The notes below the pieces were generated by a model that searched no databases, had not been told where the DNA came from, and worked only from the letters and a program-made list of their open reading frames with translations. A stretch of DNA of 64,000 nucleotides from an uncultured Flavobacteriaceae bacterium (lineage in GTDB: Bacteria > Bacteroidota > Bacteroidia > Flavobacteriales > Flavobacteriaceae), in the NCBI GenBank assembly GCA_938084555.1, contig CALKFR010000008.1, positions 1-64,000 on the forward strand, written 5' to 3'. How positions within the stretch are numbered: position 1 is the first letter of the stretch; every line of letters begins with the position of its first letter. This document shows, one piece after another, positions 9,604 through 18,642 of the stretch. Made by a program: the position numbers and the translations under genes.

Positions 9604-10047
9604 TTCTTAAGTACAAATTTTTTTTAAAATTCATCACTTGCTAATTTAATAGTAAGATTTCACTTTTTCTTATTTAAAACCTAGACAAAAATCATACAAA
9701 ATAAATAAAAAGTATGTTTTTTGATTTTTTTTATTTGTAACTCATTCCTTAATGGGAAAAACAACTGATTAAAGGTCTCTTAAAAATCAAAAAAAACACC
9801 TCTTGTTGTAGTTTTGTATAGGTTAATCCATTATTTGTATAGTTTGATTAAATTAATTGTAATGCTGTAATCCCTACCGTTGTTACCAATAAGTTATTCC
9901 TGTAATTATATTGTTTTTTAAAACTTATTTTATAAAAATTTTATTTTTGGTGTACTTGTAAACAAAAGAGTCCTAAATATTTTTTAAAATATTTAGGACT
10001 CTTTTTCTTAATTTGTAGTTAATAAAAGCGTCTACTTTAGTCTGCTT
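9604..10047. other. 444-nt intergenic region splitting the PUL into two transcription units
   Basis: No open frame of note is present. The right part holds a perfect 20-bp hairpin (9964-10005) that should terminate the susC-GH16 transcript. The remaining AT-rich 360 nt must hold any promoter and operator of the downstream GH operon. No clear minus-strand TAnnTTTG box was found, so its promoter is not assigned. Confidence 0.7.
9964..10005 (-). terminator. perfect 20-bp hairpin terminator after GH16
   Basis: Positions 9964-9983 are exactly complementary to 9986-10005, with a 2-nt centre and A/T tracts at both outer ends, so it can act on either strand. It lies 42 nt beyond the GH16 stop codon. 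It should end or attenuate transcription of the susCD-SGBP-GH16 unit before the downstream glycosidase genes. Confidence 0.85.
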
Positions 10048-11751
10048 TTACTGGAATACTTTAACATAATCAATTTCCATAGTATCCTCTGTAAATGCAG
10101 GATCTATATCACCGCCAAGAGTTCCACCCATGGCAACATTAAGTATCAAATAAAAATCTGAATCAAACGGTAAATCTGCAGAATTTGTTAATTCATAATA
10201 CTGAATATCGTCTAGATATATTTTTATAGCACTTTCAGACCATTCAACAGTGTATAAATGAAATTCAGTAGAAGCATTTTCAACAGTGGCACTTTCACCA
10301 TAACTAGCATTATTTCCACCAGCAGTGTTAAACCAGTGAGTTGTTCCTAATACTCTAGTCTTATCGTCACCACGTTGCTCCATAATGTCTATTTCACCGG
10401 AGGATGGCCATCCTACTGTTGGATGGTTTGACCCCAACATCCATATCGCAGGCCATGTTCCTTGAGATGCAGGTAGTTTGGCTCTGACTTCAACTCTACC
10501 ATATGTAAAATCATAAAGTCCTTGAGTTTTTATTCTAGCAGAAGTAAAATTATTTCCTTCTTTTTTTGCTGTAATCTTTAATGACCCATTTTCAACAATC
10601 ACATTTTCTGAACTATCAGTATAACTTTGAGCTTCCTGATTTCCCCATCCGGCATTACCAAAAATATCTGTAGTCCCTAGATCATAAGTCCAATTGCTTG
10701 AGTTTGGCGCACCATCTGTATTAAAATCATCCTCCCATACAAGATTTGTATATTGATACCCTGGGTCTACATCCCCTTCAACAGGTTTTGTTGATGTAAA
10801 TCTTTGATACCATGCAAAACCATTGCCAGCTTGTATAATTCTAACAAATAATTCATCGTCTGAAATAGATATGATATCATAAGTACTTGCTCCTACATAC
10901 CACCCTAAAAACCCTCCATCGCTAATTTCAAAACTTGTTTGTCTGTAAGGAACTTCATTATAACTACCTTCTAAAGCTGCTTTTGAACTGGATGGGAAAA
11001 AGGAAACATTCTTCTCACCAAACATTGTAGTTGCTACTGTTTCGTCATGACATGTATCTCCAGCAACTCCTAATTCTCCAGCATAGGCTCCTGGAATAAA
11101 AGCGGGTCCAATAGTTTGTTCGAAACTAATCCCATTAGCTGTTCTGGTAAATACAAATTCATTATCATACATACAGTATTTTTCATCATCCCAAGGTTGT
11201 ATTAAATTCCACCAAGCTTCGTAAGCAAACTCTCCATTTCCATAATCATCTTCAACGGGTCCTAGTCCTACATGTAGAGGTTTATTAGCTTGCCAATACC
11301 ATTTTTTACTGCTTCCAATATCGTTAACATCTGATGATCCTGTTAAAAAGTTTTCTGCTTCCTCATCTTTGAAAGAATTAAACACGGTTACTTCTAAATT
11401 AGTGCTAGTACCTAAACCTCCAGTTCCTGTTGCATTTACGACCACATTGTAAGTATATACTCCAACATTTGCAGAATAACGGTGCTCTATGATCCCTGTT
11501 GGACTAACAGCCGTTCTGCCATCACCAAAATTGAATTGATAGTTTATTTCGTTATCTGAAGTTGCGGTAAAAACAACAACAGCACTTCCATCACCATTAG
11601 GGTTTTCATTGTCTTGACCAACAATTTCAACACTAACACTTAAGTTTGTTGGAGCTACCAGCGCTCCTACTTCATACGATTCTTCCTGACAACTCGTAAA
11701 CCCTACTAGAAGTAGAAAGAATACTGAGATGTTGTGTGTTATTTTTTTCAT
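10048..11751 (-). CDS. PKD-containing GH16 laminarinase lipoprotein
   Basis: A 567-residue lipoprotein (lipobox GFTSC, Cys21). Domains in order: PKD-like domain (about 35-125), an unassigned domain (about 126-320) rich in Trp and Tyr, then a GH16 catalytic domain (about 335-567). The catalytic signature GEIDIMEQ gives nucleophile Glu453, Asp455 and acid/base Glu458, the pattern of laminarinase-type GH16 (subfamily 3). There is no type IX sorting domain, so it is probably tethered to the outer membrane by lipid. It follows the glycan-binding protein by 31 nt and is the only endo-enzyme of the upstream unit, fitting the first surface cut of laminarin. The central domain has the look of a binding module but I cannot name it. 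Confidence 0.92.
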   Translation of the reverse strand: MKKITHNISVFFLLLVGFTSCQEESYEVGALVAPTNLSVSVEIVGQDNENPNGDGSAVVVFTATSDNEINYQFNFGDGRTAVSPTGIIEHRYSANVGVYTYNVVVNATGTGGLGTSTNLEVTVFNSFKDEEAENFLTGSSDVNDIGSSKKWYWQANKPLHVGLGPVEDDYGNGEFAYEAWWNLIQPWDDEKYCMYDNEFVFTRTANGISFEQTIGPAFIPGAYAGELGVAGDTCHDETVATTMFGEKNVSFFPSSSKAALEGSYNEVPYRQTSFEISDGGFLGWYVGASTYDIISISDDELFVRIIQAGNGFAWYQRFTSTKPVEGDVDPGYQYTNLVWEDDFNTDGAPNSSNWTYDLGTTDIFGNAGWGNQEAQSYTDSSENVIVENGSLKITAKKEGNNFTSARIKTQGLYDFTYGRVEVRAKLPASQGTWPAIWMLGSNHPTVGWPSSGEIDIMEQRGDDKTRVLGTTHWFNTAGGNNASYGESATVENASTEFHLYTVEWSESAIKIYLDDIQYYELTNSADLPFDSDFYLILNVAMGGTLGGDIDPAFTEDTMEIDYVKVFQ

Positions 11752-11782
11752 TTTATATTTTTTATTAGTGTAATAATCATGT

Positions 11783-12208
11783 TTAATTTAAGGATAACGA
11801 TACATCATCTATATTGACCAGTCCAATTTCTCCACCGATATCAAACAAAACTCTAGCATCAGGTGCTTCAAATCCTACATCTGTATAAGTAAAAGTATAG
11901 GTAGTTCTTGTAGTCGTAATGTCTAAAGGTGCACCTGTATTTGTCCAAGGCGGTCCACTGAGTCCAATACCGGCAACGATGGTTCTATCTCTATCTGACC
12001 AAGCATCAAAGGTTAATGTATAGGTATTCCCTCCAATGATTTCAACTTTTTGACTAAGATTCACATCATAAACATTTCCTGCTGCTTCGACATTGACAGA
12101 ATAATAAGTGTTTCCACTATCTGTAACTACAGGGGCAGGAGAATTATCGTCAACTCCAACAATCCAAGCATCACTTCCGTTCTCAAAATTACCATTTGTG
12201 AGAAGATT
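11783..12208 (-). repeat. CBM repeat copy 2 (C-terminal)
   Basis: DNA coding residues 523-663 of the glycan-binding protein. It aligns with the adjacent copy at 12209-12622 almost codon for codon, including shared blocks such as TGPPWTNTGAPLDI-like and WSDRDRTIVAGIG segments. Differences are mostly synonymous, with clusters of amino-acid change near ALAEGS versus EIIGGN. Confidence 0.85.
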
Positions 12209-13774
12209 CCCAGATCCAACAATTAAAGATACATTATCAATATTCACAAGCCCAACTTCTCCACCAATATCAAACAAAACTCTTGCATCACCAGCACCAA
12301 AACCAATAGACGAGTAGGTGTAAGAAAAAGTAGTTCTGGTTGTTGTAATATCTAAGGGAGCACCGGTATTGGTCCAAGGTGGTCCACTAAGGCCAATTCC
12401 TGCAACTATTGTTCTATCTCTATCTGACCAGGCATCGAATGTTAGGGTATAAGTACTTCCTTCAGCTAATGCAACTTTTTGACTCACATTTACATCATAA
12501 ACATTACCCGCAGACTCTACATTAACAGAGTAATAGGTATTTCCTCCATTTGTTACAACAGGGGCTGGGGAATTATCGTCTACTCCAACAATCCATGAGT
12601 CACTTCCGTTTTCAAAATCTCCATTTGTTAAAAGCCCATCATCAAATCCAGGACCAGATGATGCTCTATAAAAATATAAATTATCAATAAAAACAGTTCC
12701 TACAGGATCTGCAGAAATTACAGTCTGATTTATATCAGAAAATGGAACATCTGTAAAATCAGATAAAGGAAGATCAAAACTGATCCATTCTCCCTCTTGA
12801 TCTATGGCATTTGATACTTCAAACTCAATATTATCTGTACCACCATTATATCCTGTACCATTAAAATCTACAAATTTAATTTTAAAAGTACTTACGTTTG
12901 TACTCCAAACATCAAAATGCACCATTTCCATAGTAGAGGCATCTATTGGTGAAGCTTCAGTTATGATACCCGCATAAGCTAGATCTCTATAAACTAATGT
13001 CTGATTTCCTTCAATAGCTACTTCTTCTTGAGCGGCAACTACAGACCAGCTAGTAGTGTATGAATCTACAGTAGTTTGTATGTATTGTTCACTATACATA
13101 GAAATGACATCTGCTGCATCTCTTCCCGGAGGTGAGGGTGCTTTAGCAATTGGAGATAAAATTTCTGTTACTTCAAACTCTTCTGTATACTCGGTAGTTT
13201 CAATTGCACCACCTTTAGCTACAACTTTCACGGCGTAAACTCCGGGTGTTTCGTAGTCATATGATATTTCATCACCTATATTTCCAGTAACTACAGGTTG
13301 ATCAATTCCATCTTCTCCAGAGTGAAATTCAAAAGTGGTTGCAAATTCTGCTGTAGCTGTAATATTAACTTTTCTTGAGACAGCCACATCATTTTCAATA
13401 GTTACTTCTAAGTTTCTTGGAGCTTGAAATGACATCACCAGCTCTTGGGTTATCTCAGCTGATTCACCAATTATATTTGTAGCAACAACACCCACTGTAT
13501 AAGTTCCTTCTGGATAAACATGTTGAACACTTTCTCCGTTAGCAAAGCTTACAGATTCTGATCCATCTCCAAAATCAATACTAAAAGAAGTGGCTCCTTC
13601 AGCAAATGGAGTTATAGTTGCTAAACCTGTATTGTCTTGGGTTACAATAAAGTTTACCCCAATATTAGATGGTAATGCAACATCATTTAGAAACTCTAGG
13701 TTTGTTTCATCTTTACAAGAACTTATAATTATAAGTATCAGTAAAGCTTTGTAGAATGTTTTTATTTTTTTCAT
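11783..13774 (-). CDS. SusE-like surface glycan-binding lipoprotein with PKD and duplicated CBM domains
   Basis: A 663-residue lipoprotein (lipobox IISSC, Cys20) with no catalytic signature. Two PKD-like domains (about 30-118 and 119-205) are followed by a beta-sandwich domain (about 206-370, with VGTVFIDNLYFY) and two near-identical CBM4/9-type modules (384-522 and 523-663). Each module starts LLTNG(D/N)FENGSD and ends VNID(N/D)VSL, and both carry SDRDRTIVAGIGLSG. It sits between SusD (14 nt away) and GH16, the usual place of the accessory surface glycan-binding protein of a susCD locus. I infer that it holds laminarin chains at the cell surface next to the importer. The exact ligand is not provable here. 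Confidence 0.85.
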   Translation of the reverse strand: MKKIKTFYKALLILIIISSCKDETNLEFLNDVALPSNIGVNFIVTQDNTGLATITPFAEGATSFSIDFGDGSESVSFANGESVQHVYPEGTYTVGVVATNIIGESAEITQELVMSFQAPRNLEVTIENDVAVSRKVNITATAEFATTFEFHSGEDGIDQPVVTGNIGDEISYDYETPGVYAVKVVAKGGAIETTEYTEEFEVTEILSPIAKAPSPPGRDAADVISMYSEQYIQTTVDSYTTSWSVVAAQEEVAIEGNQTLVYRDLAYAGIITEASPIDASTMEMVHFDVWSTNVSTFKIKFVDFNGTGYNGGTDNIEFEVSNAIDQEGEWISFDLPLSDFTDVPFSDINQTVISADPVGTVFIDNLYFYRASSGPGFDDGLLTNGDFENGSDSWIVGVDDNSPAPVVTNGGNTYYSVNVESAGNVYDVNVSQKVALAEGSTYTLTFDAWSDRDRTIVAGIGLSGPPWTNTGAPLDITTTRTTFSYTYSSIGFGAGDARVLFDIGGEVGLVNIDNVSLIVGSGNLLTNGNFENGSDAWIVGVDDNSPAPVVTDSGNTYYSVNVEAAGNVYDVNLSQKVEIIGGNTYTLTFDAWSDRDRTIVAGIGLSGPPWTNTGAPLDITTTRTTYTFTYTDVGFEAPDARVLFDIGGEIGLVNIDDVSLSLN
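12209..12622 (-). repeat. CBM repeat copy 1
   Basis: DNA coding residues 385-522 of the same protein, the partner of the copy at 11783-12208. The high DNA identity suggests recent tandem duplication or gene conversion. Confidence 0.85.
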
Positions 13775-13787
13775 AATAGTTTTTATT

Positions 13788-15257
13788 TTAATATCCTTGA
13801 TTTTGATCCCAACGATTACCAGCTAACTCTATTTCAATTCTTGGAATTGGGAAAACTTCGTTTTTATTGGGTGTAAATCCAGGAATGGAAGCTGTATTCC
13901 CAGTTCTAACTTGATCAAAAAAGTGATGGCCTTCTCCAGCCAATTCTAATTTTCGCTCATTTAAAATATTTTCTAGGGTAGCAGTTATTCTGTTGTTAGA
14001 GTCGCCAAAGGCTCTATCTCTAACTTGGTCTAGTAAATCTTGAGGATTATCTTTTTGAACAGACGCTTGTAAATTAGCTTCAGCAGCCATCAACAATACA
14101 TCAGAATAACGTATTGCTCTATAATTGTTACTTCTATTTATATTTTGATCTGGAAGCACTATGTCATCTGCATAAGGAATGTATTTTTTATTAAAATATC
14201 CTGTATGTTCTGATCCTAGATTGTAAGTAACATCAGGTCTGGAAGCTACAAAAGCATCAATATCAAAAATCGTTGCCTCTTTTCTTGTGTCCGCTGCATC
14301 ATATAGGTCTACTAGCTCCTGTATCGGAACGTTGAAACTAAAACCAGATGCGTAAGGAGTAAAATCACCATCTCTAAATCTAGGCCCCATAAATCCTACT
14401 GCAAAATTTCCTTCTAAACATTGGAAACAACCAAAACCTGCTCCTTCTTGACTTCCTGAGTATTGAACTTCAAAAATAGATTCTACATTGTTTTCATTGT
14501 TGTTTAAGAAAATAGAGGCATAATTAGAAACCAATTGATATTGTCCAGATGATATTACTTTATTAAAAGCATCTGCTGCTTCGTCATATTTATTTTGATA
14601 TAAATAAATTTTCCCTAAAAGCGCCCATGCAGCTCCTTTAGTTGCTCTTCCTTTTTGTACTTGTTGCCATGGTAAGTTTTCTATGGTTGATAATAAGTCA
14701 CTTTCTAATTGTGAATAGATTTCACTTTTTGGTGTTCTATCAATTGATTGCGTTTCAGCAATGCTAATTCTTCCATCAGTGTACATTGGTACATCTCCAA
14801 AGAATTTTATCAATTCAAAATAGTAGTATGATCTTAAGAATAAGTTTTCGGCTAAAACTCCTTGTTTTTCATCGAAATCTATTTTATCTTGAAATTCAAT
14901 GATATAATTAGCTCTACTAATTCCCGCGTACATCCACTGCCAAACACTTCTTAAGGCGCCATTATCAGGAGTGTGAATCATATCATCAATTTGTTGCCAA
15001 TCTAGAACATCTGCTTGATTTTCACCTCCACATAACGAATTGTCGGAGGCAATCTCACCAAGGATGTTGTTAAGGGCAGTAGTAGATAATAAATCATATA
15101 CCCCTATTAGTGCATCCTGAAAGTCCTGAGGATTGTTAAAGAAGTTTTCAGAATTTTGCTGTCCTTCAGGAGAAATGTCTAAATAATCATCGCACGAAGT
15201 AAAAGAAACAAATGTTAACGTGATTGCTATTAAATATATTATTTTATTTTTCATCAT
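13788..15257 (-). CDS. susD: SusD/RagB family glycan-binding lipoprotein
   Basis: A 489-residue outer-membrane lipoprotein (lipobox SFTSC, Cys22) with the SusD hallmarks: DYLDISPEGQ just after the anchor, a TPR-like helical scaffold (GAAWALLGKIYLYQNKYDEAADAF), and the C-terminal NNYRAIRYSDVLLMAAEA and ILNERKLELAGEGHHFFDQVRTG segments. SusD proteins form the lid over the SusC pore. The gene is 8 nt downstream of susC, as expected for a co-translated pair. Ligand specificity towards beta-1,3-glucan is inferred from the neighbouring GH16, GH17, GH30 and GH149 genes. Confidence 0.95.
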   Translation of the reverse strand: MMKNKIIYLIAITLTFVSFTSCDDYLDISPEGQQNSENFFNNPQDFQDALIGVYDLLSTTALNNILGEIASDNSLCGGENQADVLDWQQIDDMIHTPDNGALRSVWQWMYAGISRANYIIEFQDKIDFDEKQGVLAENLFLRSYYYFELIKFFGDVPMYTDGRISIAETQSIDRTPKSEIYSQLESDLLSTIENLPWQQVQKGRATKGAAWALLGKIYLYQNKYDEAADAFNKVISSGQYQLVSNYASIFLNNNENNVESIFEVQYSGSQEGAGFGCFQCLEGNFAVGFMGPRFRDGDFTPYASGFSFNVPIQELVDLYDAADTRKEATIFDIDAFVASRPDVTYNLGSEHTGYFNKKYIPYADDIVLPDQNINRSNNYRAIRYSDVLLMAAEANLQASVQKDNPQDLLDQVRDRAFGDSNNRITATLENILNERKLELAGEGHHFFDQVRTGNTASIPGFTPNKNEVFPIPRIEIELAGNRWDQNQGY

Positions 15258-15265
15258 ATTTTGTT

Positions 15266-18200
15266 TTAAAATGATACATTAATTCCTAATGTGTATGTTC
15301 TAGTTTGAGGATATTGACCTAAATCAACTCCTGCAGCAGAAGGATTTGCGTTAGATACATCTGGGTTATAACCACTATATTTTGTAAATGTATATAGGTT
15401 ATTAGCAGCGACATATATTCGAACTTTATCCATTTTTATTTTCTCTAATGTAGAGCTTGGAATTGAATAACCAAGCTGTACGTTTTGAATTCTTAAAAAA
15501 GAAGCATCTTCAACGAAGAAGTCTGAGAAAAGATAATTATTAGAGGCATTTGTTGATGCTCTTGGAGTAGTGTTTGAAGTTCCTTCACCTGTCCATCGAT
15601 CTAAATATAATCTAGATTTATTACTGTAAGTTAGAAAGCGCTCATAACTTCGAACAGCGTCGTTACCAATTGAAGCGTAAAGAGAAGTTGCAAAATCTAA
15701 TCCTTTGTAATCTAAATTTAAATTAAAACCTAAGGTCATCTCAGGTATTGGATTTCCAATAACTGCAAGATCATCTTCACTTCCAAATTCAACTATACCA
15801 TCTCCATCTCCGTCTACAAATCTTAGATCTCCTGGCTGAGCACCCGGTTGTAATGCATGTGCATCAATTTCTGCTTGATTTTGAAAGATCCCGTCGGTTT
15901 GTAATCCATAAAAAGTACCAATTGGAAGTCCAGTTTGAAATCTTGAAGTGGTCTGCCCTAAACCAAATTGACCACTTGGAATAAATCCTGCAGCATTATT
16001 CACTTCTAAAGTTTTATTTTTTACAGTGGTGATATTCAATCCAGTAGCTAGTCTAAAATCTTCACTCAATTGTTTTTTATAGTTAATGCTTAGGTCTAAT
16101 CCTCTATTTTCGATAGTACCTGCATTTACAATTGGAGCAGAACTTCCTCCTGCGGTTGATCCTAGTAGTCCAGAAACTTCAGGTACAAGTAGTAAGTTTC
16201 GGGTTGTTTTTACATAATAATCCATGGTAACATCAAATTGATTATTGAAAAAACTAGCATCAAAACCAAAATTAACTTGTTCGTTGGTTTCCCATTGTAA
16301 GTCTGGGTTTGCTAACTGACCTAATGCATTACCATAGGAAAGTACGTTACCAAAAGGATAGGTTGCTTCAGCATTTGCTCCTTGGAGTCTTCCAATCCAT
16401 CCATAACTTCCTATTTTGTCATTTCCTGTAATACCCCAACTTCCTCTAACTTTTAAATTATTGATTTGATCAACATCAAAAAAGTCTTCTTTGGTAAGTA
16501 TCCAACCTCCTGAAACAGATGGGAAATAACCAGTTCTATTATTTGGTCCAAATCTTGTGGATGCATCTCTTCTTACCATTGCAGAGAATAAATATTTTCC
16601 ATCATAATCGTATTGAACTCTTCCAAAAAGAGAAAACCATCGATCTTCGTTTACACCAGTGGATGCGCTTCTGTTTCTTTGTACAGTTTTGTTATCAACT
16701 ACAATATTTCCATCAGGATCTAAAGAAGTTAAAATATATTCATCGTAAATATCTTGGGTATTGAACAAGTAAGCATTGCTCCAGCTATCCTCTCCGACAA
16801 GAGAACCATAACCATAGACTCCATAAAATTGTTCACTTCGGATAGAAGTTCCTAGAAGAAAACTTAGATTGTGGTTGTCAAAAGATTTTTTATAATCGAT
16901 AAAAGTTTCCCATGTATAATCTGTATAATTTTGGGTATCTTCTCCAACACCACTAAACAAATCGATAATACCATTTCCATTGGTATCTCTTATAAATTGA
17001 TTATTAGCATCTACATTAACGCTATTATTTACTTTGTTAGGACCATAATATGCAAGAGGATTATAATTTCTATTTGCAACATCTGCATAATTGAAATTAT
17101 ATCTTGAAGTTATTTTAAGATCTTCAATAACTTCATAGGATAACTCTACTTTACCTGTAAACCTGTTCACTTTAGTTTCATTGTAGGTATTGTTAATTAA
17201 AGCAAAAGGGTTGATGATTTCAATTCCTTGTTCACTGCCTATGTAAGAGTAACCTCTTGAAGGACCGCTACCATCAGTACCATCAAAAATGGGTGTTAAA
17301 GGTGAAGCATTTAATCCATAATATAAAACAGACCCTCTACCACCTTCTGGAATTGTTTTTCTGTTAATGTTAGTATATAACAAAAAGGTACTTAATTTTA
17401 ATTTATCTGTTAAATCAATACCTAAATTGTTTCTTAATGTAATTCTATTAAAGTTAGATTTTTCTGGCGAAATAATTCCTTCTTGTTGAAAAATACTCGC
17501 ACTTGTGCTATGGGTAATATTTTCAGAGCCACCACTTGCGCTAAAGGTATAGTTTGTGATTGGTGCTTGAGTAAATAACTTCTTTTGCCAATCTGTACCT
17601 GTTCCAAAACCATTAATATTTGGATAAGGAATATTGTTTCCATCAGCTATTTCTGTTTCGTTAACATATACAGCATATTCACTTGCATTCATTAAATCTA
17701 ATTGATTTGAAGCTTCCTGAATAGAAGAAAAAGAGTTAAATGTAAATTTTGTGGGTCTATTTTTCTTCCCTGATTTTGTTGTAATTAGCACAACACCGTT
17801 GGCAGCCTGAACCCCATAAATAGCAGAACTGGCATCTTTAATGATGTCCATTTTTTCAATATCATTTGGATCAATAACACTTAGGTCAGATCCAATATTT
17901 ACTCCATCTACAATTACAAGAGGTGAATTGTTACCATTTGTTGTTATTCCACGAATCCTAATATTTAATGAGGCTCCTGGAGATCCAGAATTTGCGGTAA
18001 CTTGAACTCCTGCGGCGTTACCTGTTAAAGCTTCTTCAATTCTGGCAGGGTTTTTTTCTGCTATCTTGTCTGCATTTAAAGAAGAAAATGCTCCGGATAC
18101 TAATTCTTTTCTTTGGCTTCCATAACCTACAACAACAATTTCATCTAGAGTTTCAGAACTTTCTTCAAGTGCGACATTTATAACTTCTTGATTTACTGTT

Positions 18201-18457
18201 ATCTCTTTTGTTTGATATCCAAGGTAACTAAAGACTAAAATTGAACCTTTGGGCACTCCAGAGATTTTATAATTACCATCAAAATCTGTAACATCTCCCT
18301 TGGAAGAATTTTTTACAATCACATTTACACCAAGAAGTGTTTCTCCTGTTACAGCATCTGTAACAAGACCTTTTACATTTAAAGTTTGAGCAAAAAGTGT
18401 GCTTGACATAAAAATGAACGAAACTAAAATGATCAGTTTTTTCATAAAATTTTTCAT
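15266..18457 (-). CDS. susC: SusC/RagA TonB-linked outer-membrane glycan importer
   Basis: A 1063-residue protein with a signal peptide (to about residue 24, STLFAQ), an N-terminal carboxypeptidase-regulatory-like beta-sandwich (25-110), the TonB-box region ETLDEIVVVGYGSQRK, the plug (115-240, with ALTGNAAGVQVTANSGSPGA and NSPLVIVDGV), and a C-terminal beta-barrel ending in TRTYTLGINVSF. This is the standard SusC build and normal length. It begins the susC-susD-SGBP-GH16 unit and should import laminarin oligomers with TonB energy. The 185-nt upstream region separates it from the regulator gene, which lies on the same strand. Confidence 0.95.
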   Translation of the reverse strand: MKNFMKKLIILVSFIFMSSTLFAQTLNVKGLVTDAVTGETLLGVNVIVKNSSKGDVTDFDGNYKISGVPKGSILVFSYLGYQTKEITVNQEVINVALEESSETLDEIVVVGYGSQRKELVSGAFSSLNADKIAEKNPARIEEALTGNAAGVQVTANSGSPGASLNIRIRGITTNGNNSPLVIVDGVNIGSDLSVIDPNDIEKMDIIKDASSAIYGVQAANGVVLITTKSGKKNRPTKFTFNSFSSIQEASNQLDLMNASEYAVYVNETEIADGNNIPYPNINGFGTGTDWQKKLFTQAPITNYTFSASGGSENITHSTSASIFQQEGIISPEKSNFNRITLRNNLGIDLTDKLKLSTFLLYTNINRKTIPEGGRGSVLYYGLNASPLTPIFDGTDGSGPSRGYSYIGSEQGIEIINPFALINNTYNETKVNRFTGKVELSYEVIEDLKITSRYNFNYADVANRNYNPLAYYGPNKVNNSVNVDANNQFIRDTNGNGIIDLFSGVGEDTQNYTDYTWETFIDYKKSFDNHNLSFLLGTSIRSEQFYGVYGYGSLVGEDSWSNAYLFNTQDIYDEYILTSLDPDGNIVVDNKTVQRNRSASTGVNEDRWFSLFGRVQYDYDGKYLFSAMVRRDASTRFGPNNRTGYFPSVSGGWILTKEDFFDVDQINNLKVRGSWGITGNDKIGSYGWIGRLQGANAEATYPFGNVLSYGNALGQLANPDLQWETNEQVNFGFDASFFNNQFDVTMDYYVKTTRNLLLVPEVSGLLGSTAGGSSAPIVNAGTIENRGLDLSINYKKQLSEDFRLATGLNITTVKNKTLEVNNAAGFIPSGQFGLGQTTSRFQTGLPIGTFYGLQTDGIFQNQAEIDAHALQPGAQPGDLRFVDGDGDGIVEFGSEDDLAVIGNPIPEMTLGFNLNLDYKGLDFATSLYASIGNDAVRSYERFLTYSNKSRLYLDRWTGEGTSNTTPRASTNASNNYLFSDFFVEDASFLRIQNVQLGYSIPSSTLEKIKMDKVRIYVAANNLYTFTKYSGYNPDVSNANPSAAGVDLGQYPQTRTYTLGINVSF

Positions 18458-18642
18458 TGTTTAATAATTTTCCAATAAAATTAAAGTTAATTATTAAATA
18501 TTCGTTAAATTTTACCTCAATAAAAAACATACATTATAAAATTTAAATTTTTTTTTCATAGACCTAGTAGATAAAGTAAATGTAAGCCTATTGTATTGTG
18601 AAAATTATTCAATGTTATGGTGATGTATAGTTTTTGAAGTAG

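Noticed and set aside
9809-9816. TAGTTTTG promoter-like box on the plus strand
   Set aside because: No plus-strand gene lies downstream; the flanking genes are both on the minus strand.
10048-11751. Type IX secretion sorting domain on the GH16 enzyme
   Set aside because: The chain ends with the last GH16 strand (YVKVFQ) and has an N-terminal lipobox instead.
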